A stretch of 64,000 nt of DNA, taken from NCBI GenBank assembly GCA_900545605.1, contig UQZL01000001.1:62001-126000 (forward strand). The letters run 5' to 3'. Position 1 is the stretch's first letter, and each line of letters starts with the position of its first letter. A program made the translations under genes and the position numbers. Positions 25,652 through 35,094 of this stretch are shown here, piece by piece. Source of the stretch: an uncultured Collinsella sp. (lineage in GTDB: Bacteria; Actinomycetota; Coriobacteriia; Coriobacteriales; Coriobacteriaceae). The notes beneath the pieces are model-generated. The model worked only from the letters and a program-made list of their open reading frames with translations. It was not told where the DNA came from and did no database searches.

Positions 25652-26152
25652 ATGGATATCCAACTTAAGACGGGATGCTTTGATGACGCGGCGTTGGTGC
25701 GCCGCGTCGTTTTTATGGACGAGCAGGGCTACGAGAATGAGTTCGACGCTATCGACGAGGATCCGAACTGCATTCACGTGACGCTCTATGTAGGCGGCGA
25801 GCTTGCCGGTTGCTCGCGCGTGTTTCCCGAAGAGCTTGAGCGCGCGGCTGACGCAGAGGCTCCGGTGTCGCCGGCGTGCGACTTGGACGAAGGTGTCGCG
25901 GCGGGGGAGACCTACATTATGGGGCGCGTGGCCGTGCTGCCGAGCATGCGCCGTCGCGGTCTGGCGAGCAAGATTGTCGAGGCCAGTGATACGTGCGCGC
26001 GTGATGCCGGTGCCAAGCTCATTAAGCTGCATGCTCAGGAATACGTGCTACCGCTCTATGTCAAGGCGGGCTACACGCAGATTGCCCCGGTGGACTATGA
26101 GGATGAAGGCCAGCCCCATGCCTGGATGGCCAAGCGCGTAGATGGCAGATAG
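25652..26152 (+). CDS. GNAT-family N-acetyltransferase
   Basis: 166 residues. The acetyl-CoA-binding motif appears as GRVAVLPSMRRRGLASKIVE and is followed by AKLIKLHAQEYVLPLYVKAG, the usual C-terminal strand and helix, with a YxxxGY-type ending. The N-terminal FMDEQGYENEFDAIDEDPNC resembles ElaA/YjcF-like enzymes. Substrate unknown. GAAAGGG precedes the ATG. Single gene between the phosphatase and htpG. Confidence 0.85.
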   Translation: MDIQLKTGCFDDAALVRRVVFMDEQGYENEFDAIDEDPNCIHVTLYVGGELAGCSRVFPEELERAADAEAPVSPACDLDEGVAAGETYIMGRVAVLPSMRRRGLASKIVEASDTCARDAGAKLIKLHAQEYVLPLYVKAGYTQIAPVDYEDEGQPHAWMAKRVDGR

Positions 26153-26299
26153 GGACGTTCCTTTTCTGCCGGCAGTTGGGGACACTCCTTGGCAATTGGC
26201 GCATCGGAGCGCTTAGACATACAGTTTTTCGATTCCGTATGTATATGTGCGCGCTAATGGGTTATAAAATCTAAGTCTGAACATAGCAGGTCTGCGATG

Positions 26300-26325
26300 C
26301 GGCTCGGGCAACCGGGCCGTTTTTG
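26300..26325 (+). terminator. Terminator-like hairpin in the htpG leader
   Basis: GGCTCGG/CCGGGCC with loop GCAA followed by GTTTTT, ending about 30 nt before the htpG start and downstream of a TATAAAAT promoter-like hexamer (26263-26270). It could attenuate htpG or end upstream readthrough. Confidence 0.5.
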
Positions 26326-26354
26326 CGGACGGGGGTAGCGCGAAAGGACTGCAC

Positions 26355-28379
26355 ATGCGTCAATTTAAGACCGAGAGCAAAAAACTGCTCGACCTCATGA
26401 TCAACTCCATCTACACCAATAAGGAAATCTTCCTGCGCGAGCTTATCTCTAACGCGAGCGACGCCGTCGACAAGCTCAACTTTAGGAGCCTGCAGGACCC
26501 GAGCGTCAAGATCGACCAGGGCGACTTGGCCATTCGCGTCTCCTTTGATAAAGACGCCCGCACCATTACCATCTCGGATAACGGCATTGGCATGACCGCC
26601 GAGGAGCTCGAGCGCAATCTGGGCACCATCGCCCATTCCGGCTCCGAGGAGTTTAAGACCGAGAACGCCGAGCAGCAGGGTTCGGATGTCGACATCATCG
26701 GCCAGTTTGGCGTGGGCTTCTACTCGGCTTTTATGGTCGCCAGCCATGTGAAGGTCGTCAGCCGCGCCTATGGCGAGGATGTCGCCCATGTGTGGGAATC
26801 CGACGGTCTTGAGGGCTACACCATCGAGGACGGCGAGCGCGCCGAGCACGGTACCGATGTCATTCTGACGCTGCGTGAGAACGAGAAGCTCGACGCCGAC
26901 GGCGAGGCCGAGACCTACGATCGCTTCCTGACCGAGTGGGGCCTCAAGAGCCTGATTCAGCAGTACAGCAACTATGTGCGCTACCCGATTCAGATGATGG
27001 TGTCCAAGAGCCGCCAGAAACCCAAGCCCGAGGACGCCGGCGACGATTACAAGCCCGAGTACGAGGACTACCAGGAGCTCGAGACCGTCAACTCCATGAC
27101 GCCGATCTGGAAAAAGCGCAGCTCCGATGTCGAGCAGAAGGACTACGACGAGTTCTACAAGTCCACGTTCCACGACTTTGACGATCCTGCGCGCACTATC
27201 AGCTTCCATGCCGAGGGTACGCTCGAGTACGACGCCCTGTTGTTTGTGCCGGGCCGCGCGCCGTTCGATCTGTACAGCAAGGACTACGAGAAGGGCCTGG
27301 CGCTCTATAGCTCCAACGTGCTGATTATGGAGAAGTGCGACGACCTGCTGCCCGACTACTACAACTTTGTCCGCGGCGTCGTGGATTCCGCTGACGTGTC
27401 GCTCAACATCTCGCGTGAGACGCTGCAGCAGAACCGTCAGCTCAAGGCCATCGCCAAGCGCGTGGAGAAGAAGATTACCGCCGATCTTGAGGATATGCGC
27501 GACAATGACCGCGAGGCCTACGAGAAGTTCTTTGAGAACTTTGGCCGCGGTCTTAAGTACGGCATCTACTCGAGCTATGGCATGAAGGCCGATGAGCTCG
27601 CCGATCTGCTGCTGTTCTGGTCTGCCAAGGAGCAGAAGATGATTACCCTGGCCGAGTATGCCAAGGGCATGCCCGAGGATCAGAAGGCCATCTACTACGC
27701 CGCCGGCGACTCGCGTGAGCGCTTGGCCAAGATGCCCGTGGTAAAGGGCGTGCTCGACCGCGGCTATGACGTGCTGCTGCTGACGCAGGATGTGGATGAG
27801 TTCACGTTCCAGGCCATGCGTGAGTACGTTGCCGCCGATATGCCCAAGATCTACGAGGACGATGCTGCCCGCGAGGCTGCCGAGAAGGCTGTGGCCGACG
27901 GTGCCGAGCCCGAGGTCGAGGATCGTCATCTGGAGCTCAAGAACGTCGCGACCGGCGATCTTGACCTGGCGACCGAGGACGAGAAGAAGGAGGCCGAGGA
28001 CGCCACCAAGGAAAACGAGGACCTCTTTAGCGCTATGAAGGAGGCGCTCGGTGACAAGGTCGAGAAAGTTGCCGTCTCCGCGCGCCTGACCGATGCCCCC
28101 GCTTGCATCACCACCGAGGGTCCGCTTTCGCTTGAGATGGAGAAGGTGCTCCAGAAGGGACCCGAGGGCGCGCCCGACGGCATGCCCAAGAGCCAACGCG
28201 TGCTCGAGCTCAACGCCAAGCACCCGGTCTTTTCCAAGCTCGTCGCCGCTCAGAAGGCGGGCGACGCCGACAAGATCAAGCAGTACTCCGGTTTGCTCTA
28301 TGACCAGGCCCTGCTGGTCGAGGGCATCCTCCCCGAGGATCCCGTAGCCTTCGCGGCGGCTGTTTGCAACTTGATGTAG
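26355..28379 (+). CDS. htpG: Hsp90-family chaperone HtpG
   Basis: 674 residues. ATP-dependent chaperone. The N-terminal GHKL ATPase motifs are LRELISNASDAVDKL, ISDNGIGMT and GQFGVGFYSAFMV. The middle domain follows, and the C-terminal region has an acidic Glu/Lys-rich insertion (EDEKKEAEDATKENEDLFSA). There is no MEEVD tail, as expected for a bacterial form. GAAAGGA precedes the ATG. Monocistronic by layout. Confidence 0.96.
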   Translation: MRQFKTESKKLLDLMINSIYTNKEIFLRELISNASDAVDKLNFRSLQDPSVKIDQGDLAIRVSFDKDARTITISDNGIGMTAEELERNLGTIAHSGSEEFKTENAEQQGSDVDIIGQFGVGFYSAFMVASHVKVVSRAYGEDVAHVWESDGLEGYTIEDGERAEHGTDVILTLRENEKLDADGEAETYDRFLTEWGLKSLIQQYSNYVRYPIQMMVSKSRQKPKPEDAGDDYKPEYEDYQELETVNSMTPIWKKRSSDVEQKDYDEFYKSTFHDFDDPARTISFHAEGTLEYDALLFVPGRAPFDLYSKDYEKGLALYSSNVLIMEKCDDLLPDYYNFVRGVVDSADVSLNISRETLQQNRQLKAIAKRVEKKITADLEDMRDNDREAYEKFFENFGRGLKYGIYSSYGMKADELADLLLFWSAKEQKMITLAEYAKGMPEDQKAIYYAAGDSRERLAKMPVVKGVLDRGYDVLLLTQDVDEFTFQAMREYVAADMPKIYEDDAAREAAEKAVADGAEPEVEDRHLELKNVATGDLDLATEDEKKEAEDATKENEDLFSAMKEALGDKVEKVAVSARLTDAPACITTEGPLSLEMEKVLQKGPEGAPDGMPKSQRVLELNAKHPVFSKLVAAQKAGDADKIKQYSGLLYDQALLVEGILPEDPVAFAAAVCNLM

Positions 28380-28409
28380 TTCGGGGATACGGCACCGTAA
28401 CTAGATTAG

Positions 28410-28478
28410 AACGAGAGTGGATAATCTCCCACTTTTGGCTCGAATGCGGGCTTGAAGTGAGAGATTTTCCACTCTCGT
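28410..28478. repeat. 25-bp inverted repeat downstream of htpG
   Basis: Arms 28410-28434 and 28454-28478 are complementary with two mismatches (core ACGAGAGTGG and its complement), with a ~19-nt loop. It may fold as a hairpin in the htpG 3' UTR. A separate terminator follows. Confidence 0.7.
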
Positions 28479-28486
28479 TTCCTTTT

Positions 28487-28520
28487 GAATGATCCCTCCG
28501 TCCCCAAGGGATCATTTATT
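28487..28520 (+). terminator. Terminator-like hairpin downstream of htpG
   Basis: AATGATCCCT/AGGGATCATT around CCGTCCCCA, followed by TATT. The rest of the gap to 28706 holds a TACAAT promoter-like hexamer near 28650 and nothing else clear. Confidence 0.7.
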
Positions 28521-28705
28521 TGTGCGGGTTGTGGTTTTGTGACCTGCTGAAATTTAGGATACTGTACATCTGTACGTTAACTCATCTTCGTAGTATATTG
28601 CTACCCGCAAAACTCAACACCATTGTGCTTTGAGACGTTAAAGCGCCTACTACAATGGTTGTCGATAGTACGATTCGATTTAACGACAGGATGGATGGTC
28701 CAAGC

Positions 28706-31471
28706 GTGAGTCTCGGCAGCAAACTATCCAATGCAAAGGTGTCCTTTGCGATATTTAAGCGCGACATTAAGCGACTGCTTGTGAACCCCGTCGCCCTGGT
28801 GGTTACCCTAGGCGTGTGCGTTATTCCCTCGCTGTATGCCTGGTATAACATCGTGGCAAACTGGGATCCGTATGGAAACACCCAAGGCATCAAGATTGCT
28901 ATCGCCAACAACGATCGAGGCACCCAAAACGACTTGGTGGGTGAGCTCAACGCTGGCGACAAAGTGGTCGACCAGCTCAAGGAGAATCATCAGTTGGGCT
29001 GGACGTTCGTCGACTCGACGGCCGATGCCAAGGAGGGCGTCGAGAGCGGCGAGTACTATGCCGCTATCGTGATTCCCAAGAACTTCTCGGATAACCTGGT
29101 TTCGATGCTCGACGGCAACTACCATCAGCCCAAGCTCACGTACTACGTCAATGAGAAGAAGAGCGCCATTGCGCCCAAGGTTACCGATACCGGTGCAAAC
29201 ACCATCGAGGAGCAGATCAACTCGGAATTTGTCTCTACGGTAGGCAAGACTGTTGCCGGTATCGCCAAGGATGCCGGTGTCGATTTAAAGGACAAGGCAA
29301 CCCAGACTCAGGACTCGCTGGCAAGTTCGGTGTCCGAGGCGTCCGACACCTTGGGCGAGGTGCGCGATTCGATTGGCGATATGAATGCCGCCATCGATAA
29401 GACGAGTGGCGCTATCGCCTCGGCTGATGCGGCACTTGCCGGCTTGCAAGACCAGGCACCGTCGCTGACGCAGGCGATCTCCCAGGGCAACGACCTGCTG
29501 AGCGAAGCTCGCACCACGGCGGGCAACTCCATCACCTCGCTCTCCAAGGCGCTCTCGGAAGGCAGCCTTGCGCTCACCAAGACGTCGGCCTCTGCGAACG
29601 CTGCCATCGGCAAGCTGACGGGCGCGGTCACATCTACGACCACCCGTATCGACAACTCGCTCGAGTCTCTTCAAGCGACGATCGACCACAATAAGGCCGT
29701 TATCGGGCACTTGGAGATTCTCGCCAATGACACGTCGACAGGTTCCGAGGAAATTGACGCGCGCATTGTATCGACCATCGATTTGCTTCGAGAGCAGAAT
29801 GAAAAGCTTCAGAGCATCAAGGACGGTCTGTCCGCGCAGTCGAGCGCCATGGCGAATGACGCAGCGGCTGTTTCGGGTGCCAGTGACGCTATCAATAACG
29901 CAATTCATACCGGTGCGACCAACCTTGGCCAAGCCCAGACGGACTTGGGCCAAAACGCGCTGCCGAAGGCCTCGAGCGCGCTCGACTCTTTTGCTGCCGT
30001 TTCGGGCGACCTGACCGGTATCGTCTCGGGTATGACACCTACACTTGCAAATGCGCGCGGCACGTTGGCGCAGCTTAGCGCTACGCTCGGCCAGGCCAAG
30101 ACCACGCTGTCCCAGACCGATTCCTCGCTTGCCAAGGTCCAGGACAAGCTTGCAACCGCCGCCAATGACATCGCGGCGCTGCAGACCTCCGAGTCCATGG
30201 GCGAGCTGGCCGATCTGATGGGCGTCGATGTCAATGACGTGGCAGATTTCATGGCGTCTCCGGTTGAGTTGACGTCCAAGCCAATCTATCCGGTCAAGAG
30301 CTTTGGCTCGGGCATCGCTCCCTTCTACACCAATCTGGCGCTTTGGGTGGGCGGCTATGTGCTCATCGCCATTTACAAGCTCGAGGTCGACCGTGAAGGT
30401 GTTGGCAGCTTTACGGCGCGCCAAGGCTACTTTGGCCGCTGGTTGCTCATGGTGATCCTGGGCGCGTTGCAGGCCATCATCGTTACGGTAGGCGATCTGG
30501 TGATTGGCGTGCAGTGCGTCAGCCCGCTGCTGTTCGTGCTGGGCGGCATCGCCATTTCGTTCACCTACGTCAATATCATCTATGCGCTGTCCACCACGTT
30601 TAAGCATATCGGCAAGGCTATCGGCGTCATTCTCGTCATCGTGCAGATCCCGGGTTCGTCGGGCATGTACCCCATCGAGATGATGCCCGGCTTCTTCCAG
30701 TGGCTGCACCCGCTGCTGCCCTTTACCTACGGCATCAATCTGCTGCGCGAGACGGTCGGCGGCATGTATTCGTTCAACTACCTGTTTAACCTGTGCATTC
30801 TGGGCGTGTTCTTGATCGTGGCGCTCTTTATCGGCCTGCAGCTGCGTCCGCTGCTGCTCAACCTTAACCTGCTCTTTGATAAACAGCTCTCCACGACCGG
30901 TATGATGATTTGCGAGTCCAACGACCTGCCGCGCCAGCGCTACTCGCTGCGCACGGCCATGCGCGTCATGCTCGATTCCGATTCGTACCGTCGCGAACTG
31001 CTCGATCATGCGGTCGCCTTTGAACATCGCTACCCGTACTACATCAAGGGCGGTTTTGCCGCCGTGGTGGGCGTTCAGGTCCTGCTCTTTGTCCTGTCGA
31101 CGGTTCTCGATATCGACAATAACGGCAAGATCATCCTGCTTGTCATTTGGATCATCTCGGTTATTGCCATCTGCGGCTGGCTTATCAATATCGAATATAT
31201 CCGAGCGAGCCTCAATACCCAGATGCGCATCTCGGCGCTTTCGGATGAGGACCTGCGTCGCGAGATGCGCGAACACACGGCCGCCATTCCTGCCGCCCGC
31301 CACATGTTTGGCCTCAACGCCAGCGAGCGTGGTGCCAAGGGCGGCGATCAGTCCACGGGCCGCTTGCCGCATATCGGCTCGCACCATAAATCTCAGGGCA
31401 GCGACAGCACAGCCACAAATGATGGAGATACCACCGCGCTTGGCAAGCACTCCAAAGGAGGTGAGGCATAA
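28706..31471 (+). CDS. YhgE/Pip-domain membrane protein (ABC-2-like), larger paralogue
   Basis: About 921 residues. The N-terminus has a membrane helix and the family motif PSLYAWYNIVANWDPYGNT. Residues ~170-520 form a long Ala/Ser/Thr-rich coiled-coil ectodomain with many heptads. A C-terminal ABC-2-type block of about six membrane helices follows (WVGGYVLIAIYKLEVD through GIQL-like segments), then two extra helices and a hydrophilic Ser/Gly/His-rich tail. The family includes phage receptor Pip and EsaA-like type VII secretion proteins. Start is ambiguous: GTG at 28706 has a GGATGG-type site and lies after a TACAAT -10 candidate; ATG at 28655 is an alternative. The next gene starts directly after its stop. 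Confidence 0.85.
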   Translation: MSLGSKLSNAKVSFAIFKRDIKRLLVNPVALVVTLGVCVIPSLYAWYNIVANWDPYGNTQGIKIAIANNDRGTQNDLVGELNAGDKVVDQLKENHQLGWTFVDSTADAKEGVESGEYYAAIVIPKNFSDNLVSMLDGNYHQPKLTYYVNEKKSAIAPKVTDTGANTIEEQINSEFVSTVGKTVAGIAKDAGVDLKDKATQTQDSLASSVSEASDTLGEVRDSIGDMNAAIDKTSGAIASADAALAGLQDQAPSLTQAISQGNDLLSEARTTAGNSITSLSKALSEGSLALTKTSASANAAIGKLTGAVTSTTTRIDNSLESLQATIDHNKAVIGHLEILANDTSTGSEEIDARIVSTIDLLREQNEKLQSIKDGLSAQSSAMANDAAAVSGASDAINNAIHTGATNLGQAQTDLGQNALPKASSALDSFAAVSGDLTGIVSGMTPTLANARGTLAQLSATLGQAKTTLSQTDSSLAKVQDKLATAANDIAALQTSESMGELADLMGVDVNDVADFMASPVELTSKPIYPVKSFGSGIAPFYTNLALWVGGYVLIAIYKLEVDREGVGSFTARQGYFGRWLLMVILGALQAIIVTVGDLVIGVQCVSPLLFVLGGIAISFTYVNIIYALSTTFKHIGKAIGVILVIVQIPGSSGMYPIEMMPGFFQWLHPLLPFTYGINLLRETVGGMYSFNYLFNLCILGVFLIVALFIGLQLRPLLLNLNLLFDKQLSTTGMMICESNDLPRQRYSLRTAMRVMLDSDSYRRELLDHAVAFEHRYPYYIKGGFAAVVGVQVLLFVLSTVLDIDNNGKIILLVIWIISVIAICGWLINIEYIRASLNTQMRISALSDEDLRREMREHTAAIPAARHMFGLNASERGAKGGDQSTGRLPHIGSHHKSQGSDSTATNDGDTTALGKHSKGGEA

Positions 31472-33661
31472 ATGAAGAACATCCTGCATCTGTTTAAGCG
31501 CGATGTCCAAAACGTGTCTCGCTCCGTGATCGGCTTGGTTGTCGTGATGGGCCTCATTATCGTACCGTGTCTGTACGCGTGGTTTAACATCGCCGGCAGC
31601 TGGGATCCGTACGGCAACACCGGCAATCTTAAGATCGCCGTGGTCAACACCGATGAGGGTTACGAGAGCGATTTGATCCCCGTCGAGGTTAACGTGGGCG
31701 AAAACGTGACCGCCACCCTACGCGGCAACGAGAGCTTCGATTGGGTTGTGCTCAACAATCGCGAAAAGGCTATCGAGGGCGTTAAGTCGGGCGCGTACTA
31801 TGCTGCCGTCGTTATCCCCAAAACGTTTAGCGCTGACATGATGACGCTTTTCTCGACCGACGTGAAGCATGCCGATATCGAGTTCTACGAGAATCAGAAG
31901 GCCAACGCCATTGCGCAGATCGTGACCGAGAAGGGTTCGAGCGCCGTCCAGAGCCAGGTTAACAAAACTTTTACCGAGACCATTACGACGATCGGTCTTA
32001 AGACGGTGTCCAGCCTGCTCGATTACATGAGCACCGACCAGGTGGGTAACTTTATCGCCAACCTGTCCTCGACGCTCGGCGATTCGATTGAGGACCTGCG
32101 AGACGTTCGGGCAAATGCTTCGTCGCTGGCGGGCATTTTGAGCTCCACGTCCGATTCGCTGACGTCGGCGAGCGGCATGCTCAAGCAGACGGGCACGGTC
32201 GATGAGTCGACCAAGCAGTTGATGGAGCATGCCAAGAGCGGCATGAGCGATTCCAAGGAAGCGCTGAAGGACGCCAACGACGCCATCAATGCCGCGATTG
32301 ACGGAAGCGCGGGCTCGTTTGACAACGTGTCCGCCGAGCTTGCGAAGGCATTTGATGCCGCGAATCAACATGTCGACCTTACAGTGTCCCAGCTCAACGA
32401 TGCCGCGGCGGCGCTCAACACGCGTGCCGACGATATCGACGCCACGGCCGACCAGCTCCGCAGCTTTGCCGATCAGGTGACTGACGAAAAACTCCAGGAC
32501 AGCCTCAAGTCTGTGGCAACATCGCTGAGCAGGATTGCTGTGGAGTATCGCAACAACGCCAAGGACTTGACGGCCACCGCGAAGTCTCTCTCTGACAGCA
32601 TGGCAGAGGTTAATAAGTCGCGTGCCGAGGTCGATCAGGCAATCGCGGATGCCAAGGCTGGTATCTCGGGCGCCAAGACTGACTACGACTCTACGTTTTC
32701 GGCCAAGGCAAAGGAGCTCAAGAAGACCATCTCGGGCGTTTTGGATTCGCTGAACGGTATTTCGAACGATCTGGATAGTGCTGTTGCTGGCCTGACCGAC
32801 GCATCCGGTTCGCTGGCAAAGGGCCTCTCCAAAGCTGCAAAGCTGGTCAACAAGGCTTCTGATCAGCTGGGCGAGGCGTCGGACAAGATCAGTGCGTTTA
32901 AGGACGAGCTCGACGGCGCCTTGATGTCGGATGACCTCGCTACGATCAAGACGATGATCGGCAATGATCCCGAGGGTCTGGCCGTGTCGCTTTCCGGCCC
33001 CGTCGCGCTCGATCGCAAGCCGGTCTATCCGATCCGCAACTACGGTTCGGCCATGGCACCGTTCTACACGATTCTGTCGCTCTGGGTGGGCTCGATTGTG
33101 CTGGCGGCCATGATGAAGGTCTCGGTTGACGATGAGCTTATCAACGAGCTCATCCCCGTGCGCCTGCACGAGATCTACCTGGGCCGCTACCTGTTCTTTG
33201 GCGGTCTGGCCCTGCTGCAGGCAACGCTCGTGTGTGCGGGCGACATCCTGTTCTTTGGCATCCAGTGCGACGACCCGCTGCAGTTTGTGCTGGCGGGCTG
33301 GGTCGCGAGTCTCGTGTTCTCCAATATCGTCTACACGCTTACGGTTTCGTTTGGCGATATCGGCAAGGCGCTCGCCGTCGTGCTGCTGGTCATGCAGGTC
33401 GGCGGTTCGGGCGGCACGTTCCCCATCGAGATGACCGGCCCCGTGTTCCAGGCGATCTATCCGTTCCTGCCGTTCACCCACGGCATCAACGCCATGCATG
33501 CCGCCATGGCCGGTGCCTACCATATGGAGTACTGGGTTGAGCTGGGTATTCTGGCGAGCTATCTGATTCCGTCGCTGGCCCTGGGCGTCGTCTTCCGCCG
33601 CCCGGTTATCAAAGCTAACGACTGGATCATCGAAAAGCTGGAATCAACAAAGCTTATTTAG
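31472..33661 (+). CDS. YhgE/Pip-domain membrane protein, smaller paralogue
   Basis: 729 residues, same plan as the upstream protein: N-terminal helix (SVIGLVVVMGLIIVPCLYAW) with the WFNIAGSWDPYGNT motif, a ~400-residue coiled-coil ectodomain, and a C-terminal ABC-2-like block with PFLPFTHGINAMHAAMAG. It lacks the extra C-terminal helices and tail of its neighbour. GGAGGTG lies just before the preceding stop, and the ATG follows the TAA directly, so the two are cotranslated and probably form a heteromeric complex. Possible roles are envelope transport or ectodomain display; neither is proven by sequence. Confidence 0.86.
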   Translation: MKNILHLFKRDVQNVSRSVIGLVVVMGLIIVPCLYAWFNIAGSWDPYGNTGNLKIAVVNTDEGYESDLIPVEVNVGENVTATLRGNESFDWVVLNNREKAIEGVKSGAYYAAVVIPKTFSADMMTLFSTDVKHADIEFYENQKANAIAQIVTEKGSSAVQSQVNKTFTETITTIGLKTVSSLLDYMSTDQVGNFIANLSSTLGDSIEDLRDVRANASSLAGILSSTSDSLTSASGMLKQTGTVDESTKQLMEHAKSGMSDSKEALKDANDAINAAIDGSAGSFDNVSAELAKAFDAANQHVDLTVSQLNDAAAALNTRADDIDATADQLRSFADQVTDEKLQDSLKSVATSLSRIAVEYRNNAKDLTATAKSLSDSMAEVNKSRAEVDQAIADAKAGISGAKTDYDSTFSAKAKELKKTISGVLDSLNGISNDLDSAVAGLTDASGSLAKGLSKAAKLVNKASDQLGEASDKISAFKDELDGALMSDDLATIKTMIGNDPEGLAVSLSGPVALDRKPVYPIRNYGSAMAPFYTILSLWVGSIVLAAMMKVSVDDELINELIPVRLHEIYLGRYLFFGGLALLQATLVCAGDILFFGIQCDDPLQFVLAGWVASLVFSNIVYTLTVSFGDIGKALAVVLLVMQVGGSGGTFPIEMTGPVFQAIYPFLPFTHGINAMHAAMAGAYHMEYWVELGILASYLIPSLALGVVFRRPVIKANDWIIEKLESTKLI

Positions 33662-33770
33662 TTACGCGGTTTTACCAAACCGCGTAACGGCTCGACGCTG
33701 CAAACGTCCCTAAGCGGCAATCTGACGTTCAATTTCAAGGGCGCGACCAGAAGGTCAGCGCCCTTTCATT
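33661..33770 (+). terminator. Two hairpins after the YhgE/Pip pair
   Basis: A perfect 12-bp hairpin GTTACGCGGTTT/AAACCGCGTAAC at 33661-33688 lacks a T-run. A second stem AGGGCGC/GCGCCCT at about 33738-33764 is followed by TTTCATTT and is the better terminator. The rest of the 333-base gap to 33995 shows only a small G/C hairpin near 33890. Confidence 0.65.
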
Positions 33771-33994
33771 TCACGTCACCTTGCTCGCTTAGGGGCGTTT
33801 TCGCTGACGTTGCCGGAACATCGAGGTTTTCTGTACCGACGCTTTAGCGTAGTGAATTGCGTGGGTTGCGTGGTTGTTGCTACAGTAGCGGGGCGTGCCG
33901 GGGGTCCGGCGCGTCCCGTTTTTATTTGACCATGAGGCGGCACGCAGCCATACGCGTGCGGACACCACGCCCAGATTGAGTGTGAGGATGTTCC

Positions 33995-34978
33995 ATGGCC
34001 CAATACGCTGCCAACGAAATCGAGAATATGCCCGATAGCCCTGTAGCCCGCGAAGACCTAGGTGCCGGCGGTGCCTCTCGCGGTGCCGGTGCGCGCTCGC
34101 CGCTGTTCTGGAAGGTCTTGCTGCTTTCGGTGGCGGTCATCTGGGGCTATTCCTTCACCACCATGAAGGATGCGCTCGATACCATTCCGGTGTTCGAGCT
34201 GCTCTACATTCGTTTTCTTCCGGCGTCGTTGGTCATGCTTGCCATCTTCCACGAGCGCATTGTTGCCCATTTCAACGCTCGAAACCTGATTGTTGGACTT
34301 GGCATGGGCGCGCTCATGTGGGGTGCCTACGGTTTGCAGACGATCGGCCTGGCACAGACCACGGCAGGCAAGAGTGCATTTTTGACGGGCACGTACTGCA
34401 TCTTGGTTCCGTTTGCGTGCTACGTTCTAAGCGGCGAAAAGCTCACTCGCTACAACTTGGGTGCCGCATTGCTTTGTCTGGCGGGCATTGGCCTGGTGGC
34501 GCTCGATAGCGTCGAGTTCAACATCGGTGATGCCATCACGCTGGGCGGTGCGGTCTTTTTCGCCATCCAGATGGCGGTGACCGCCAAGTACGGTCGCAAA
34601 ATGGACATCAACGTCATTACGTTTTGGATGTTTGTGGGCAATGGCGTCTTGAGCCTTATCTCGTCGCTGCTATTCGAGACCCAGGCGCCTCTGTCCGTGT
34701 GGACGCCGAGCTTTATCGGCGTGATGGCCTTTCTCTCGGTGGGCTGCACGTGCGTGGCGCTGCTCATCCAAAACGTCGGCTTGGCGCACGTCCCGGCCTC
34801 GACGGGCTCGCTGCTGCTCTCGATGGAATCGCCCTCGGGTGTGCTGTTCTCGGTGCTGTTAATGGGTGAGGCGCTCACCTCGCGCCTGCTCGCCGGCTTT
34901 GCACTCATCTTCCTGTCGATTATCTTGAGCGAGACACATTTCGATTTTTTGCGCCGAAATAATTGCGCGCAATTGTAA
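33995..34978 (+). CDS. EamA/DMT-superfamily transporter
   Basis: 327 residues, ten predicted membrane helices in two EamA repeats. The first repeat begins after a ~35-residue soluble N-terminus (LFWKVLLLSVAVIWGYSFTT) and the second with FNIGDAITLGGAVFFAIQMA. Members export or import small metabolites such as amino acids; the substrate cannot be deduced. Ends in a hydrophilic HFDFLRRNN. GAGGATG precedes the ATG. Followed by its own terminator. Confidence 0.88.
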   Translation: MAQYAANEIENMPDSPVAREDLGAGGASRGAGARSPLFWKVLLLSVAVIWGYSFTTMKDALDTIPVFELLYIRFLPASLVMLAIFHERIVAHFNARNLIVGLGMGALMWGAYGLQTIGLAQTTAGKSAFLTGTYCILVPFACYVLSGEKLTRYNLGAALLCLAGIGLVALDSVEFNIGDAITLGGAVFFAIQMAVTAKYGRKMDINVITFWMFVGNGVLSLISSLLFETQAPLSVWTPSFIGVMAFLSVGCTCVALLIQNVGLAHVPASTGSLLLSMESPSGVLFSVLLMGEALTSRLLAGFALIFLSIILSETHFDFLRRNNCAQL

Positions 34979-34989
34979 ACAACTTGTTG

Positions 34990-35016
34990 CGCCGTCCTCC
35001 TGGGGCGGCGTTTTTT
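34990..35016 (+). terminator. Intrinsic terminator after the EamA gene
   Basis: CGCCGTCC/GGGGCGGCG-type stem followed by TTTTTT. Confidence 0.8.
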
Positions 35017-35094
35017 ATGTAACGCCCTTACAGTTATGCCTTGCACTTTAGACCATCAAAGTGTTTTCTGCACAAATAATACTGGAGGGCATCT

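Noticed and set aside
26153..26215. GGGGACA/GGGACGTTCC-type short repeats, also near 50650
   Set aside because: Similar short words occur at both places, but the shared length is too small to claim a repeat family from this window.
33776..34003. A 75-codon minus-strand frame before the EamA gene
   Set aside because: No ribosome site, atypical composition, overlaps the EamA promoter region.
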